Assembly (NCBI GenBank): GCA_947488765.1
Contig: CANLAE010000002.1
Coordinates: 1 to 64,000, forward strand
Source: Chitinophagaceae bacterium
GTDB taxonomy: Bacteria > Bacteroidota > Bacteroidia > Chitinophagales > Chitinophagaceae
Direction of reading: 5' to 3'
Length of the DNA stretch: 64,000 bases
Shown: positions 1-8,849 of the stretch, piece by piece
Layout of the letters: each line of letters opens with the position of its first letter
How positions within the stretch are numbered: the first letter of the stretch is position 1
Translations under genes and position numbers: made by a program
Notes under the pieces: generated by a model
Told to the model about the DNA's origin: nothing
The model's input: only the letters and a program-made list of their open reading frames with translations
The model's database searches: none

Positions 1-497
1 ATTTTTTGGTTTGCAGTTGCAGCCCATTTTAAAAAAATGTAGGGTCTTTTCTTTTCGTGAAAAGTAAAAAACCTTTTGTTCAATAAGCGACATTCTTTTT
101 CTAAAACATTCGCAATTACTTCCACTCCTGCTGCTTGCAATTTTGCAATACCGCTGCCATTTACTTTTTCAAAAATATCGGTACAACCAATCACTACTTT
201 TTTAATTTGATGTTGTACAATTAAATCACTGCAAGGTGGTGTTTTACCATAATGATTGCAAGGTTCTAAAGAAACATACAATGTGGCATCTTTAATTACC
301 GATTGTAAATTTTTCGGAACTTGATTGATACAATTTACTTCGGCATGTGCTTGTCCGTATTGTCGGTGAAAACCTTCGCCAATAATTTTATTCTGATACA
401 CTAAAACAGCACCCACCATTGGGTTTGGCGCTACATTTCCCTTGCCTGACAAAGCAAGTTCTATACAGCGTTGCATGTATGTTTCGTGTACATTCAC
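1..497 (-). CDS. ribD: Riboflavin biosynthesis deaminase RibD (partial, C-terminus beyond left edge)
   Basis: This is the N-terminal deaminase half of bifunctional RibD, which deaminates the pyrimidine intermediate of riboflavin synthesis. Read from the minus strand, it shows APNPMVGAVLV near the start, the zinc-site HAE, and LEPCNHYGKTPPC with both zinc cysteines, all in the family's usual order and spacing. The reading frame runs off position 1, so the reductase half is not visible. The start is uncertain: GTG at 497 gives a few extra residues upstream of MQRCIELA, as RibD proteins usually have, while an in-frame ATG lies at 476. The gene is divergent from prmC, with about 60 bp between the starts. 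Confidence 0.9.
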   Translation of the reverse strand, partial: MNVHETYMQRCIELALSGKGNVAPNPMVGAVLVYQNKIIGEGFHRQYGQAHAEVNCINQVPKNLQSVIKDATLYVSLEPCNHYGKTPPCSDLIVQHQIKKVVIGCTDIFEKVNGSGIAKLQAAGVEVIANVLEKECRLLNKRFFTFHEKKRPYIFLKWAATANQK

Positions 498-556
498 AAT
501 AAAATATAAAATTATTTTGTAGCGAAAGTAACTGAAATGCTATTTATTTTGCAGTA

Positions 557-1423
557 ATGACTATTGAAGCAGCATATCAAGAATTAATACAACAACTTTT
601 ATCATTGTATGAAAATGGTGAAGCGGCTGCTATTGCTGATTTGGTAATAGAACATTTAACGGGTACCAACAAAAATGAAAGGCTATTCAGAAAAGAAAAA
701 TCGCTTTCTACTCAACAGGAAAAACAACTGCGAAATTTTACCCAACAATTACTTGAAAAAAAGCCCGTTCAATATGTATTGCAGGAAGCCTGGTTTGCTG
801 ATATGAAATTTACAGTAAATGAAGCAGTATTAATACCCAGACCGGAAACAGAAGAATTGGTTGAATTAATTTTCAATGATTACAAAAAAAACATTCATTC
901 AACCGAATTATTTTCTATACTTGATATTGGCACAGGATCGGGTTGTATTCCTGTTGCATTAAAAAAGAAAATTCCCAACGCAGTAATAACTGCAATAGAT
1001 ATTAGTGAAGCAGCTATTGTAATTGCACAAAAAAATGCAGTTGACAATGATGTGAATATCCATTTTATTGAAGAAGATTTTTTAGATGAATACAACTGGC
1101 AATCTTTAGAAAAATACAATTACATCGTCAGCAATCCGCCCTATATTGCTCAGGCTGAAAGTGCTTCAATGGAGCAACATGTATTGAACTACGAGCCACA
1201 TCTGGCTTTATTTGTAGCCGATAATGACCCTTTGATTTTTTACAGAAAAATTGCTGCGTTGGGTATTACACATTTAAAAAAAGATGGTGTCATTTTTGTA
1301 GAAATCAATCAGGCACTAGGAAAAGAAACGATTGATTTGTTTGCATCTTTCGGATATCAATGTGTATTGAAAAAAGACATGCAGGGAAAAGATAGAATGA
1401 TTGTGGCAAAAATTATTTCATAG
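557..1423 (+). CDS. prmC: Peptide chain release factor N5-glutamine methyltransferase (PrmC/HemK)
   Basis: PrmC methylates the glutamine of the GGQ motif in release factors RF1 and RF2, using S-adenosylmethionine in the cytosol. The 288-residue product has the small helical N-terminal domain followed by a Rossmann methyltransferase. The SAM motif I reads LDIGTGSGCIPVAL (about residues 122-135) and the diagnostic NPPYI catalytic motif lies near residue 193. Length is normal for the family. The stop lies 5 bp from the end of convergent truA, so the two transcripts must run into each other; no terminator hairpin separates them. Confidence 0.95.
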   Translation: MTIEAAYQELIQQLLSLYENGEAAAIADLVIEHLTGTNKNERLFRKEKSLSTQQEKQLRNFTQQLLEKKPVQYVLQEAWFADMKFTVNEAVLIPRPETEELVELIFNDYKKNIHSTELFSILDIGTGSGCIPVALKKKIPNAVITAIDISEAAIVIAQKNAVDNDVNIHFIEEDFLDEYNWQSLEKYNYIVSNPPYIAQAESASMEQHVLNYEPHLALFVADNDPLIFYRKIAALGITHLKKDGVIFVEINQALGKETIDLFASFGYQCVLKKDMQGKDRMIVAKIIS

Positions 1424-1428
1424 AATAC

Positions 1429-2181
1429 TTACAATTTTTTCAAAAGCAATCCGGCAGGATAATTTACCTGAACCAAAAAAAGGCCTTGTGCAGGGGTTGT
1501 AAAATCTGCTTGCGTGCAATCCTGCGACTGAATAATCTGATGAAACTGTTCAATTGAAATCAGCCTTCTTCCTACCCTTACCATTGTACCCACAAGTCCT
1601 CTAACCATGCCCCTTAAAAAACGATTGCCTTTTACATGATATACGATTCTATCATTTTCAATTGTCCAATATGATTCAAGCAATTGGCAATTAAAATTAG
1701 TTACCTGTGTATTTCGTTTTGAAAAAGATTGAAAATTCTGGTATTCCAAAAGCACTTTCGCTGCCTGATGCAACAATTCAATATTCATTTGATATGGATA
1801 AAACCAACCAAATTCCTGTAAGAAAGGGTTTTTAGAATGATAAATAGTGTAATGGTATTCTCTTGAGATAGCTGCAAATCGGCAATTGTCAGTTTCGTTA
1901 ACTTCGTATACATTTTTCACAACAATATCTCCCGGAAGAATGGAATTGATATTGTATAAAAATTTTCGTTCTATACTTTTATCATAATCAAAATGAAAAA
2001 AATTTTGCAATGCATGAACGCCTGTATCGGTGCGTGAAGATCCTGTCAATTCTATTGGATTTCTAAAAAACAAATGCAACGCATTTTCAACCTCTGCTTG
2101 AATGCTATTAGCATTTTCTTGCACCTGAAATCCACTGTAATTGGTGCCTTTATAAGCAACTTCCAAAAAATATCGAGGCAT
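1429..2181 (-). CDS. truA: tRNA pseudouridine(38-40) synthase TruA
   Basis: TruA isomerises uridines 38-40 in the anticodon arm of tRNAs. The 250-residue protein begins with the family's RYFLEVAYKGTNYSGFQ block and has the catalytic aspartate in SSRTDTGVHALQNFFHF (around residues 48-64). GNRFLRGMVRGLVGTMVRVG, the C-terminal conserved block, is also present. Length matches bacterial TruA. The gene is convergent with prmC and divergent from the aminopeptidase, with a 206-bp AT-rich gap upstream. Confidence 0.95.
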   Translation of the reverse strand: MPRYFLEVAYKGTNYSGFQVQENANSIQAEVENALHLFFRNPIELTGSSRTDTGVHALQNFFHFDYDKSIERKFLYNINSILPGDIVVKNVYEVNETDNCRFAAISREYHYTIYHSKNPFLQEFGWFYPYQMNIELLHQAAKVLLEYQNFQSFSKRNTQVTNFNCQLLESYWTIENDRIVYHVKGNRFLRGMVRGLVGTMVRVGRRLISIEQFHQIIQSQDCTQADFTTPAQGLFLVQVNYPAGLLLKKL

Positions 2182-2331
2182 GAATTGATTGTTTAATCTG
2201 CATTCAAATATAAGATAGTCATTAAGAAATCGGAATTATAATACTATTAGATATTAAATTAAATAAGTTATAAATTCGTTTATCATAATTAAAATTCAAA
2301 TAAAACGTATTTTTTACCTTTTATACATTTA

Positions 2332-2364
2332 TTGATACGATATTTTACTTGGATTATATCTTTA
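2332..2364 (+). promoter_or_regulatory. Bacteroidetes-type promoter for the M1 aminopeptidase
   Basis: TTG at 2332-2334 is followed after 22 bp by TATCTTTA (2357-2364), a one-mismatch match to the Bacteroidetes -33 TTG / -7 TAnnTTTG consensus. Transcription would begin about 2370, giving a leader of roughly 18 nt. The rest of the 206-bp truA/aminopeptidase gap is AT-rich and shows nothing else recognisable. Confidence 0.45.
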
Positions 2365-2387
2365 CGCTCTAAAATTATAAGACACAC

Positions 2388-4853
2388 ATGAAAAAAACAA
2401 TGTTTATAATGAGTTTGCTAGTGGTAACTTTTTCCATTGCACAAACTCCAACTGCTCCAAAAGACGATAGCTGGAAAAAAAGTTACCGTGCTTTTGCAAC
2501 TAAAATCAATGCATTGGTTCATACCAAATTAGATGCAAAATTTGATTACAGTAAAAGTCAGCTAAACGGTAAAGTATGGATTACTTTGAAACCTTACTTT
2601 TATGCAACAGACTCTTTGGAATTGGATGCAAAAGGCATGGCAATCAACAAAGTTGAAATGGTAAAAGGAGTAAAAAATATACCTTTGAAATTCAAGTATG
2701 ACAATACTTTCCTTAAAATCACTTTAGACAAAGTATATAAAAATAACGAGAACTACACTGTGTACATTGAGTACATCGCAAAACCAAATGATTTAAAAAC
2801 AGAAGGCAGCGCTGCAATTACAGATGCCAAAGGTTTGTACTTCATTAATCCTAAAGGAGAAGAAAAAAATAAACCAACTCAAATCTGGACACAAGGAGAA
2901 ACTGAAGCTACATCAGTTTGGGTGCCTACGATTGACAGACCGAATCAAAAAACTACTGAAGAAATTTGTATGACCGTTCCTGCCAAATATGTAACATTGA
3001 GTAATGGCAAAATGGTTTCTCAAATAAAAAATGCAGACGGCACAAGAACAGATTGTTGGAAAATGGAATTACCTCATGCACCATATTTATTTTTTATGGG
3101 TGTAGGTGATTATGCAGTTGTAAAAGATATGTACAAAGGCAAAGAAGTAAATTATTATGTAGAAAAAGAATATGAAAAAGTAGCGAAGAAAATTTTTGGC
3201 AATACACCGGAAATGATGAAGTTCTTTTCTGAAAAAGTTACCGGAGTAGAATATCCATGGAATAAATATTCGCAAATTGTAGGCAGAGATTATGTAAGCG
3301 GTGCAATGGAAAACACAACTGCTACCTTACACCAAGAAAGTGCACAACAAGATGCAAGAGAATTGGTTGATGGTAATGGATGGGAAGGAACAATTGCGCA
3401 TGAATTATTTCACCAATGGTTTGGAGATTATGTTACAGCAGAAAGCTGGAGCAATCTTACCGTAAATGAAAGTTTTGCAAACTATAGTCAGGTACTTTGG
3501 AGAGAATACAAATATGGCAAAGATGCCGGCGATGAAGAAAATAACAACGACATGCAAGGCTATTTGATGAGCGGAAGCCAAAGCAAAGATTTAGCACGTT
3601 TTTATTACCGTGATAAAGAAGATATGTTTGATGCAGTGAGCTACAACAAAGGTGGAAGAATATTGCATATGTTGAGAAATTATGTTGGCGATGATGCATT
3701 CTTTAAATCTTTAAATAAATATTTAAGCAGCAATAAATTTGGTACAGGTTCTGCACACAAATTGAGATTGGCTTTTGAAGAAGTTACCGGAAAAGATTTA
3801 AACTGGTTTTGGAATCAGTGGTATTTTGGAAGCGGACATCCTTTATTAGACATCAGCTACAATTACAATGCAGATACTAAAATGCTTTCTGTAATGATGA
3901 AACAAACACAAAGCACTGACAAAGTATTTAAACTTCCATTTGCTATTGATGTTTACTTCGGCAGCAATAAAACAAGATACAATGTGTGGATGAATAACAA
4001 AGTTGATACGTTCACTTTTGCGGTTGCATCAAAACCAAATTTAGTAAATGTAGATGCTGATAAGATTTTATTGAGTACTAAAAAAGAAAGCAAAACATTA
4101 GTAGAATACATTCATCAATATACTTATGCAGGAAAGTATTTAGACAGAAAAGAAGCACTTGACTTTGCAGCTAAAAAAAGTAGTGATTCGACCGCAGTGA
4201 AGTTGTTACAAAAGGCATTGAACGATCCATTTGCAGCTTTAAAAATCAAAGCAATACAGGCTTTACAAAATACAGATATGGACGCTGCAACTATCGCTGC
4301 TATTGAAATTTTAGCAGAAAAAGATTTAAGCAGACTGGTATGTGCTGAAGCGATTGACGCACTTGGTTCTTTGAAAGATAAAAAGTACACAAGCCTGTTT
4401 ACAAAAGGCACTAATGATAGTTCTTATTCAGTTGCAGGAGCAAGTTTAGAAGCCCTTGCATTATTGGATGACAAAGTAGCTTTTGACTTGGCTACCAAAC
4501 TTTCAAAATTTCCGGCAAAAGGTAGATTGTCTACTGCTATTTCCAGCATCATGGTAAAATATGGTGACGAAAGTGCCTACGATTACATTGCAGATAATTT
4601 TGATAAAATCCCTTTGTCTCAGGCTAAGTTTCAATCGCTTAGTTCTTTTGTAGAAATACTTACAAAAGTAAAAGATGCAACAAAATTCAAAGCAGGAATT
4701 GATAAAATTATTGCATTCAGAGATGCTATTCCTGAATCTGCAAGAGCACAAACAACGCCTTATATCAACAATACATTTTTAAAAGGTATTGCAGATAAAA
4801 AAGAAAAAGCAGGCGAAAAAGAATTGGCAGATTATGTAAAAGGGAAATTATAA
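2388..4853 (+). CDS. M1 family metallopeptidase (aminopeptidase N-like), exported
   Basis: This zinc aminopeptidase removes N-terminal residues from peptides outside the cytoplasm. A signal peptide (MKKTMFIMSLLVVTFSIAQ) starts the 821-residue protein. The exopeptidase motif SGAMEN lies near residue 304, the zinc site HELFH at about 338-342, and the third zinc ligand in NESFANY near 361, all with M1 spacing. From about residue 580 the C-terminus consists of helical, alanine/leucine-rich units of about 30 residues that look like HEAT-type repeats, as in Bacteroidetes M1 enzymes. It is a single-gene unit closed by the hairpin terminator at 4871. Confidence 0.93.
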   Translation: MKKTMFIMSLLVVTFSIAQTPTAPKDDSWKKSYRAFATKINALVHTKLDAKFDYSKSQLNGKVWITLKPYFYATDSLELDAKGMAINKVEMVKGVKNIPLKFKYDNTFLKITLDKVYKNNENYTVYIEYIAKPNDLKTEGSAAITDAKGLYFINPKGEEKNKPTQIWTQGETEATSVWVPTIDRPNQKTTEEICMTVPAKYVTLSNGKMVSQIKNADGTRTDCWKMELPHAPYLFFMGVGDYAVVKDMYKGKEVNYYVEKEYEKVAKKIFGNTPEMMKFFSEKVTGVEYPWNKYSQIVGRDYVSGAMENTTATLHQESAQQDARELVDGNGWEGTIAHELFHQWFGDYVTAESWSNLTVNESFANYSQVLWREYKYGKDAGDEENNNDMQGYLMSGSQSKDLARFYYRDKEDMFDAVSYNKGGRILHMLRNYVGDDAFFKSLNKYLSSNKFGTGSAHKLRLAFEEVTGKDLNWFWNQWYFGSGHPLLDISYNYNADTKMLSVMMKQTQSTDKVFKLPFAIDVYFGSNKTRYNVWMNNKVDTFTFAVASKPNLVNVDADKILLSTKKESKTLVEYIHQYTYAGKYLDRKEALDFAAKKSSDSTAVKLLQKALNDPFAALKIKAIQALQNTDMDAATIAAIEILAEKDLSRLVCAEAIDALGSLKDKKYTSLFTKGTNDSSYSVAGASLEALALLDDKVAFDLATKLSKFPAKGRLSTAISSIMVKYGDESAYDYIADNFDKIPLSQAKFQSLSSFVEILTKVKDATKFKAGIDKIIAFRDAIPESARAQTTPYINNTFLKGIADKKEKAGEKELADYVKGKL

Positions 4854-4870
4854 TTGAATAACATATAACA

Positions 4871-4909
4871 AAAAAAAGCGCTGGTGAAAATGATCACCAG
4901 CGCTTTTTT
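4871..4909. terminator. Bidirectional Rho-independent terminator between M1 peptidase and slyD
   Basis: A perfect inverted repeat (arms AAAAAAGCGCTGGTGA and its complement, six-base loop) is flanked by an A-run on one side and a T-run on the other. It lies between two convergent genes, so it can end transcription from both sides. Confidence 0.93.
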
Positions 4910-4930
4910 ATTCCATCCATTGAGATTTTA

Positions 4931-5386
4931 TTAAGGCATGATAATTAAAGGACTTGCGCCTTCAATTTCTACCAATTCCAAATCAAAAATTAATTCTTTA
5001 CCTGCTAACGGATGATTGGCATCTAATAGTACAGATTCATCTTTTAATTCAACAATTACAACAGGAAAATTTTGTCCCTGATTGTTGCTCATGGTTAATT
5101 GCATGCCAATTTCAGGCACCATATCAGCTGGAAATTGATTCAATGGAAATTCCATTATCATTTCTTCACTTACTTCGCCATAAGCTTCTGCTGCCGGAAT
5201 ATTAATTGTCTTTTTTTCACCCACTGTCATACCGGTTACACCATCATCAAAACCGGGAATTACCATTCCACTTCCAATTTCAAATGCCAATGGTTCTCTT
5301 CCTGCACTACTATCAAAAGTACTGCCATCATTGAGTTTGCCATGGTAATGAATTTTAACTTTGTCGCCTTTTTTTGCTTGTTCCAT
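4931..5386 (-). CDS. FKBP-type peptidyl-prolyl isomerase, SlyD-like
   Basis: This prolyl isomerase/chaperone acts on folding proteins. The 151 residues carry the SlyD layout: an FKBP strand (KVKIHYHGKLNDGSTFDSS), the ligand-pocket segment EIGSGMVIPGFDDGV, then an inserted flap with AYGEVSEEMIMEF, and a return to the FKBP core at DANHPLAGKELIFDLELVEI. The C-terminus lacks SlyD's histidine-rich nickel tail. There is no signal peptide, so it is cytosolic. It is single-gene, divergent from the NamZ-like gene. Confidence 0.9.
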   Translation of the reverse strand: MEQAKKGDKVKIHYHGKLNDGSTFDSSAGREPLAFEIGSGMVIPGFDDGVTGMTVGEKKTINIPAAEAYGEVSEEMIMEFPLNQFPADMVPEIGMQLTMSNNQGQNFPVVIVELKDESVLLDANHPLAGKELIFDLELVEIEGASPLIIMP

Positions 5387-5548
5387 TGTATTTATTTTAT
5401 GTTATAATTTTAATCATTGATTGTATGAAACTTGTTCTAAAAAGCAAATAAAACAGTCATTTTACAATAATTGGTAGGCAAAGTAAGGACTAACTGATTT
5501 ATTCGCAATGATTTTTATTTTATCTTTCAATTTTATAAATCAAAATTC

Positions 5549-6847
5549 ATGAAAAACTTTATTTCAACTTTCATTGCACTTACGATAACTGTTTTTATCC
5601 AAGCACAATCTTCAAAACAAAAGCCGCAAGGAATAGAAACATTATCAGTTACCTTACCAGGAGCCTATCAGACCGAAACATATTTACCTTTACTCAAAGG
5701 CAAAAGAGTAGGCATATTTGCCAATCAAACTTCAAATATAGGCAAGCAACATTTAGTTGATTCTTTACAAAAATTAGGAATAAAAATAACAAAAGCTTTT
5801 GGCCCCGAACATGGCTTCAGAGGAAAAGCAGATGCCGGTGAAAAAGTAGATAATTATATTGACTCTGCAACGGGTATTCCGATTGTTAGTTTATACGGAA
5901 AGAAAAGAAAACCAACTGCACAAGACATTGCAGATATTGACATTTTATTGTTCGACATTCAGGATGTAGGCACCCGATTTTATACTTTTATTTCTTCATT
6001 ACAAGAGTTTATTGAAAGTGCAATTGAGTTTGATAAACCACTCATTATTTTAGACCGACCAAACCCAAATGGATTTTATGTTGACGGACCAATATTAGAT
6101 AGCAACTACAAAAGTTTTATAGGCATGCAACCCATACCAATTGTGTATGGCATGACAATTGGTGAATATGCAAAGATGTTGTTGGGTGAAAAAATGTTGC
6201 AATGGAAATACATTAAAAAACAAGACAATCATGTTTCATTAGGTGAAATGTTGGGCTTTGAAGAAGAAAGAAGAAACTTTAAACTCACCGTAATAAAATG
6301 TAAAAACTATACGCACAAAAGTAAATATATTTTACCCATTAAACCTTCTCCCAATCTGCCGGATATGCCTAGTATTTACTGGTATGCAAGTACTTGTTTT
6401 TTTGAAGGAACAGTGTTGAGTGAAGGAAGAGGAACAGATCATCCGTTTTGTATTTTCGGTCATCCCTTATTACCCAATAATTTATTTACGTTTACCCCAA
6501 CTTCAAGGGATGGAGCTAAAGAACCAAAGCTGAAAGACAAAGTTTGTTATGGCTGGAATTTATTTGAATCAAATACCAATGTGCTCAAATCAATAGACAA
6601 CAAAATTCAATTGAAATATTTACTAGATGCGTATGAATTATTTCCTGATAAAGCAAACTTTTTCATCAAACCTAAAAGCAATAAACCGACCGATTTTTTC
6701 TTCAACAAACTAGCCGGTAATGCTGTTTTAATGGAACAAATTAATGCAGGAAAATCTGAAACAGAAATAAGAAACAGCTGGCAACCCGGGATTGAAGCGT
6801 TTAAAAAAATCAGAAAAAAATATTTGTTGTATCCCGATTTTGAATAG
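5549..6847 (+). CDS. Exo-beta-N-acetylmuramidase NamZ family (DUF1343)
   Basis: DUF1343 proteins were shown through Bacillus NamZ to remove terminal MurNAc from peptidoglycan fragments (family GH171). Here 432 residues begin with a signal peptide ending near IQAQ. The family blocks are LLKGKRVGIFANQTS (about 48-62), FGPEHGFRG with the conserved Glu-His, DILLFDIQDVGTRFYTF, and the late LSEGRGTDHPF. The likely job is cell-wall turnover in the periplasm. TATCTTTC about 20 bp before the start resembles a -7 box. The end overlaps only out-of-frame sequence upstream of fmt, not the real fmt start. Confidence 0.88.
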   Translation: MKNFISTFIALTITVFIQAQSSKQKPQGIETLSVTLPGAYQTETYLPLLKGKRVGIFANQTSNIGKQHLVDSLQKLGIKITKAFGPEHGFRGKADAGEKVDNYIDSATGIPIVSLYGKKRKPTAQDIADIDILLFDIQDVGTRFYTFISSLQEFIESAIEFDKPLIILDRPNPNGFYVDGPILDSNYKSFIGMQPIPIVYGMTIGEYAKMLLGEKMLQWKYIKKQDNHVSLGEMLGFEEERRNFKLTVIKCKNYTHKSKYILPIKPSPNLPDMPSIYWYASTCFFEGTVLSEGRGTDHPFCIFGHPLLPNNLFTFTPTSRDGAKEPKLKDKVCYGWNLFESNTNVLKSIDNKIQLKYLLDAYELFPDKANFFIKPKSNKPTDFFFNKLAGNAVLMEQINAGKSETEIRNSWQPGIEAFKKIRKKYLLYPDFE

Positions 6848-6884
6848 TCCTTCCAGAAAAAAACTTTTTCAAAAAACGAAAGAA

Positions 6885-6892
6885 TACATTTG
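6885..6892 (+). promoter_or_regulatory. -7 box of the fmt promoter, predicting a leaderless mRNA
   Basis: TACATTTG is an exact match to TAnnTTTG and ends only four bases before the fmt ATG at 6897. Transcription starts about 5 nt after the box in Bacteroidetes, so the transcript would begin at or next to the start codon. This also decides the fmt start against the in-frame upstream codons. Confidence 0.55.
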
Positions 6893-6896
6893 CGGC

Positions 6897-7862
6897 ATGA
6901 ACTACCAAACGTTGCGTATTATATTTATGGGAACTCCAGACTTTGCTGTAGCAAGTCTGGATGCCCTGGTACAAGCAGGTTGTAACATTGTTGCTGTTGT
7001 TACTGCACCCGATAAACCGGCTGGCCGTGGTATGAAATTGCAGCAAAGTGCAGTTAAGCAATACGCAGATGCAAATGGATTAATTACGTTGCAACCTGAT
7101 AAATTAAAGTCTCCCGAATTTATAGAAGCCTTACAAAAATTACAGGCGGATATTCAAGTGGTAGTTGCATTTAGAATGTTACCCGAAATTGTCTGGAATA
7201 TGCCGCCGTTGGGCACAATCAATGTTCATGGAAGTTTATTGCCTCAATACAGAGGAGCAGCACCAATCAACTGGGCAATCATTAATGGTGAAAAAGAAAC
7301 GGGTGTTACAACTTTTAAATTGCAATACGCAATTGATACAGGTGATATTTTATTGCAGGAAAAAATTGAAATTGATGACAACGAAACAGTTGGTGAAATT
7401 TATGACCGATTAAAAATTGTTGGCGCAGATACGTTAGTGAAAACAATTAAACAACTTGCAACGGGAACATTATTACCAATGCCACAGAATGCATGTACAG
7501 CAATAGATACAGCCGAATTAAAACATGCACCCAAAATTTTTACTACAACTTGTTATATCAACTTTGAGCAACCTGTTGAAGTGGTACATAATTTGGTTAG
7601 AGGGCTCTCTCCTTTCCCGGGAGCGTTCACGTATCTGAATGAAAAAATGTTTAAAATTTTTGCTACCGAAAAAGAATTTTCAAGTTTGTCAGAAAAGCCC
7701 GGTACAATCGTTACCGATAATAAAACATTTCTGAAAATTGCTTGCAGCAATGGTTACATCCATTGTTTGTTTATACAGTTGGAAGGAAAAAAGAAAATGT
7801 TAATAGAAGATTTTTTAAGAGGAAGTACCATAATAGCAACAGCCATTACACAACTACAGTAA
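6897..7862 (+). CDS. fmt: Methionyl-tRNA formyltransferase
   Basis: Fmt formylates the initiator Met-tRNA using 10-formyl-tetrahydrofolate. Starting at ATG 6897 the protein is 321 residues, the usual length, and begins directly with RIIFMGTPDFAVASLDAL. The catalytic block HGSLLPQYRGAAPINWAI and the TGDI motif are intact, and the C-terminal OB-fold domain follows. The frame is open upstream to 6792, but those 35 residues have no family counterpart and lie before the promoter. The stop is 7 bp from the convergent LysM gene. Confidence 0.95.
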   Translation: MNYQTLRIIFMGTPDFAVASLDALVQAGCNIVAVVTAPDKPAGRGMKLQQSAVKQYADANGLITLQPDKLKSPEFIEALQKLQADIQVVVAFRMLPEIVWNMPPLGTINVHGSLLPQYRGAAPINWAIINGEKETGVTTFKLQYAIDTGDILLQEKIEIDDNETVGEIYDRLKIVGADTLVKTIKQLATGTLLPMPQNACTAIDTAELKHAPKIFTTTCYINFEQPVEVVHNLVRGLSPFPGAFTYLNEKMFKIFATEKEFSSLSEKPGTIVTDNKTFLKIACSNGYIHCLFIQLEGKKKMLIEDFLRGSTIIATAITQLQ

Positions 7863-7869
7863 TTCGGTT

Positions 7870-8826
7870 TTACTTGTAAAATCCAACTGTAACAGTAATA
7901 ATTTTATCCGGAATTTTTAATGTATTTGCAGCAGCACTGCTGACTCTTATCAATAAATTATTGTTGCTATTTATGGCAGGTAATCCTCCAATTACTTTGG
8001 CACAAATACTTCTGTTGTTATCCAGATTGGTAATTCTGACGATTGTACCAATAGGTAAATCATTCATCAAAACAAAATACTTTTTATCTGTCCAGCCACT
8101 GGTACTTTTAAAAGTTGCAATTCTTCCGGTACGAGTAATTTGTTGGTTGTATTTATTTGCCACAGGAAAAGAATCTACAAAAAAACCTTCATCATCAGAT
8201 GTACCGGCGTTTTCTAAATCGTTCATCAATTCATTTACAACAGCTGTATCTGCTTGTGGGGTAACAATTTGGATTTCAGATTTTGGTTTTTCCTGAATAT
8301 CATATCCAATGTCACTTTTAACATTGGAATCCTGATTGGTTTTATCTGTTTCAATTATTACAGACGATTCACTTTTCTTCATCAAAAAACCAATGATGAT
8401 TTTCTGCGAGGGCTTGATTTTACTGCTGTTTAGCCGATTCCATTTTTTTAGTAAATCAATATTCAGATCACCATTTTTTTTGGCAACTATTGACAATGAT
8501 TCTTTTTTATGTACTACATAATACAGTGGTAATACATTTGAGATAGGTGTTTTAATTGATTGGGTGAAGTTGTTTTTATTCAGCGGAATTTTTATTTTTT
8601 TACCCGGCTTCAAACTGCTTTTTTCTTTCAATTGATTTTGCTTAGCAACTACCTTAGTTGATAAATAATAAGTTGAACTAACAGAGTATAAATTTTCTTT
8701 TGAAACAACAGTATGCCAGATGAACAAATTGGGATATTGTCCTTGCACAATATTTTTATTCTGAGCCATTACAAACGTTGTAAATGCACTTAAAAATAAC
8801 AATGTAAAAAGTTTTTTACTGCTCAT
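7870..8826 (-). CDS. LysM repeat protein with C-terminal double-psi beta-barrel (RlpA-like) domain
   Basis: This is an exported protein of 318 residues (signal peptide ending at FVMAQ). Two LysM-like modules are visible: HTVVSKENLYSVSSTYYLS...NQL...LKPGKKIKIP (about 38-82) and YYVVHKKESLSIVAKKNG...LKKWNRLNSSKIKPSQKIIIG (about 103-147). A low-complexity linker leads to a double-psi barrel of the RlpA type, GRIATFKSTSGWTDKKYFVL onward (about 232-318). LysM binds peptidoglycan, so a wall-associated role is inferred; no catalytic residue is asserted. It follows the RsmF-like gene by 23 bp on the same strand and may be cotranscribed with it. Confidence 0.8.
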   Translation of the reverse strand: MSSKKLFTLLFLSAFTTFVMAQNKNIVQGQYPNLFIWHTVVSKENLYSVSSTYYLSTKVVAKQNQLKEKSSLKPGKKIKIPLNKNNFTQSIKTPISNVLPLYYVVHKKESLSIVAKKNGDLNIDLLKKWNRLNSSKIKPSQKIIIGFLMKKSESSVIIETDKTNQDSNVKSDIGYDIQEKPKSEIQIVTPQADTAVVNELMNDLENAGTSDDEGFFVDSFPVANKYNQQITRTGRIATFKSTSGWTDKKYFVLMNDLPIGTIVRITNLDNNRSICAKVIGGLPAINSNNNLLIRVSSAAANTLKIPDKIITVTVGFYK

Positions 8827-8849
8827 TTTATTTCACAAATTTGAACCAA

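Noticed and set aside
6792-6896. N-terminal extension of fmt by 35 residues overlapping the NamZ-like gene
   Set aside because: The extra residues have no family counterpart and lie upstream of the exact TAnnTTTG box at 6885.
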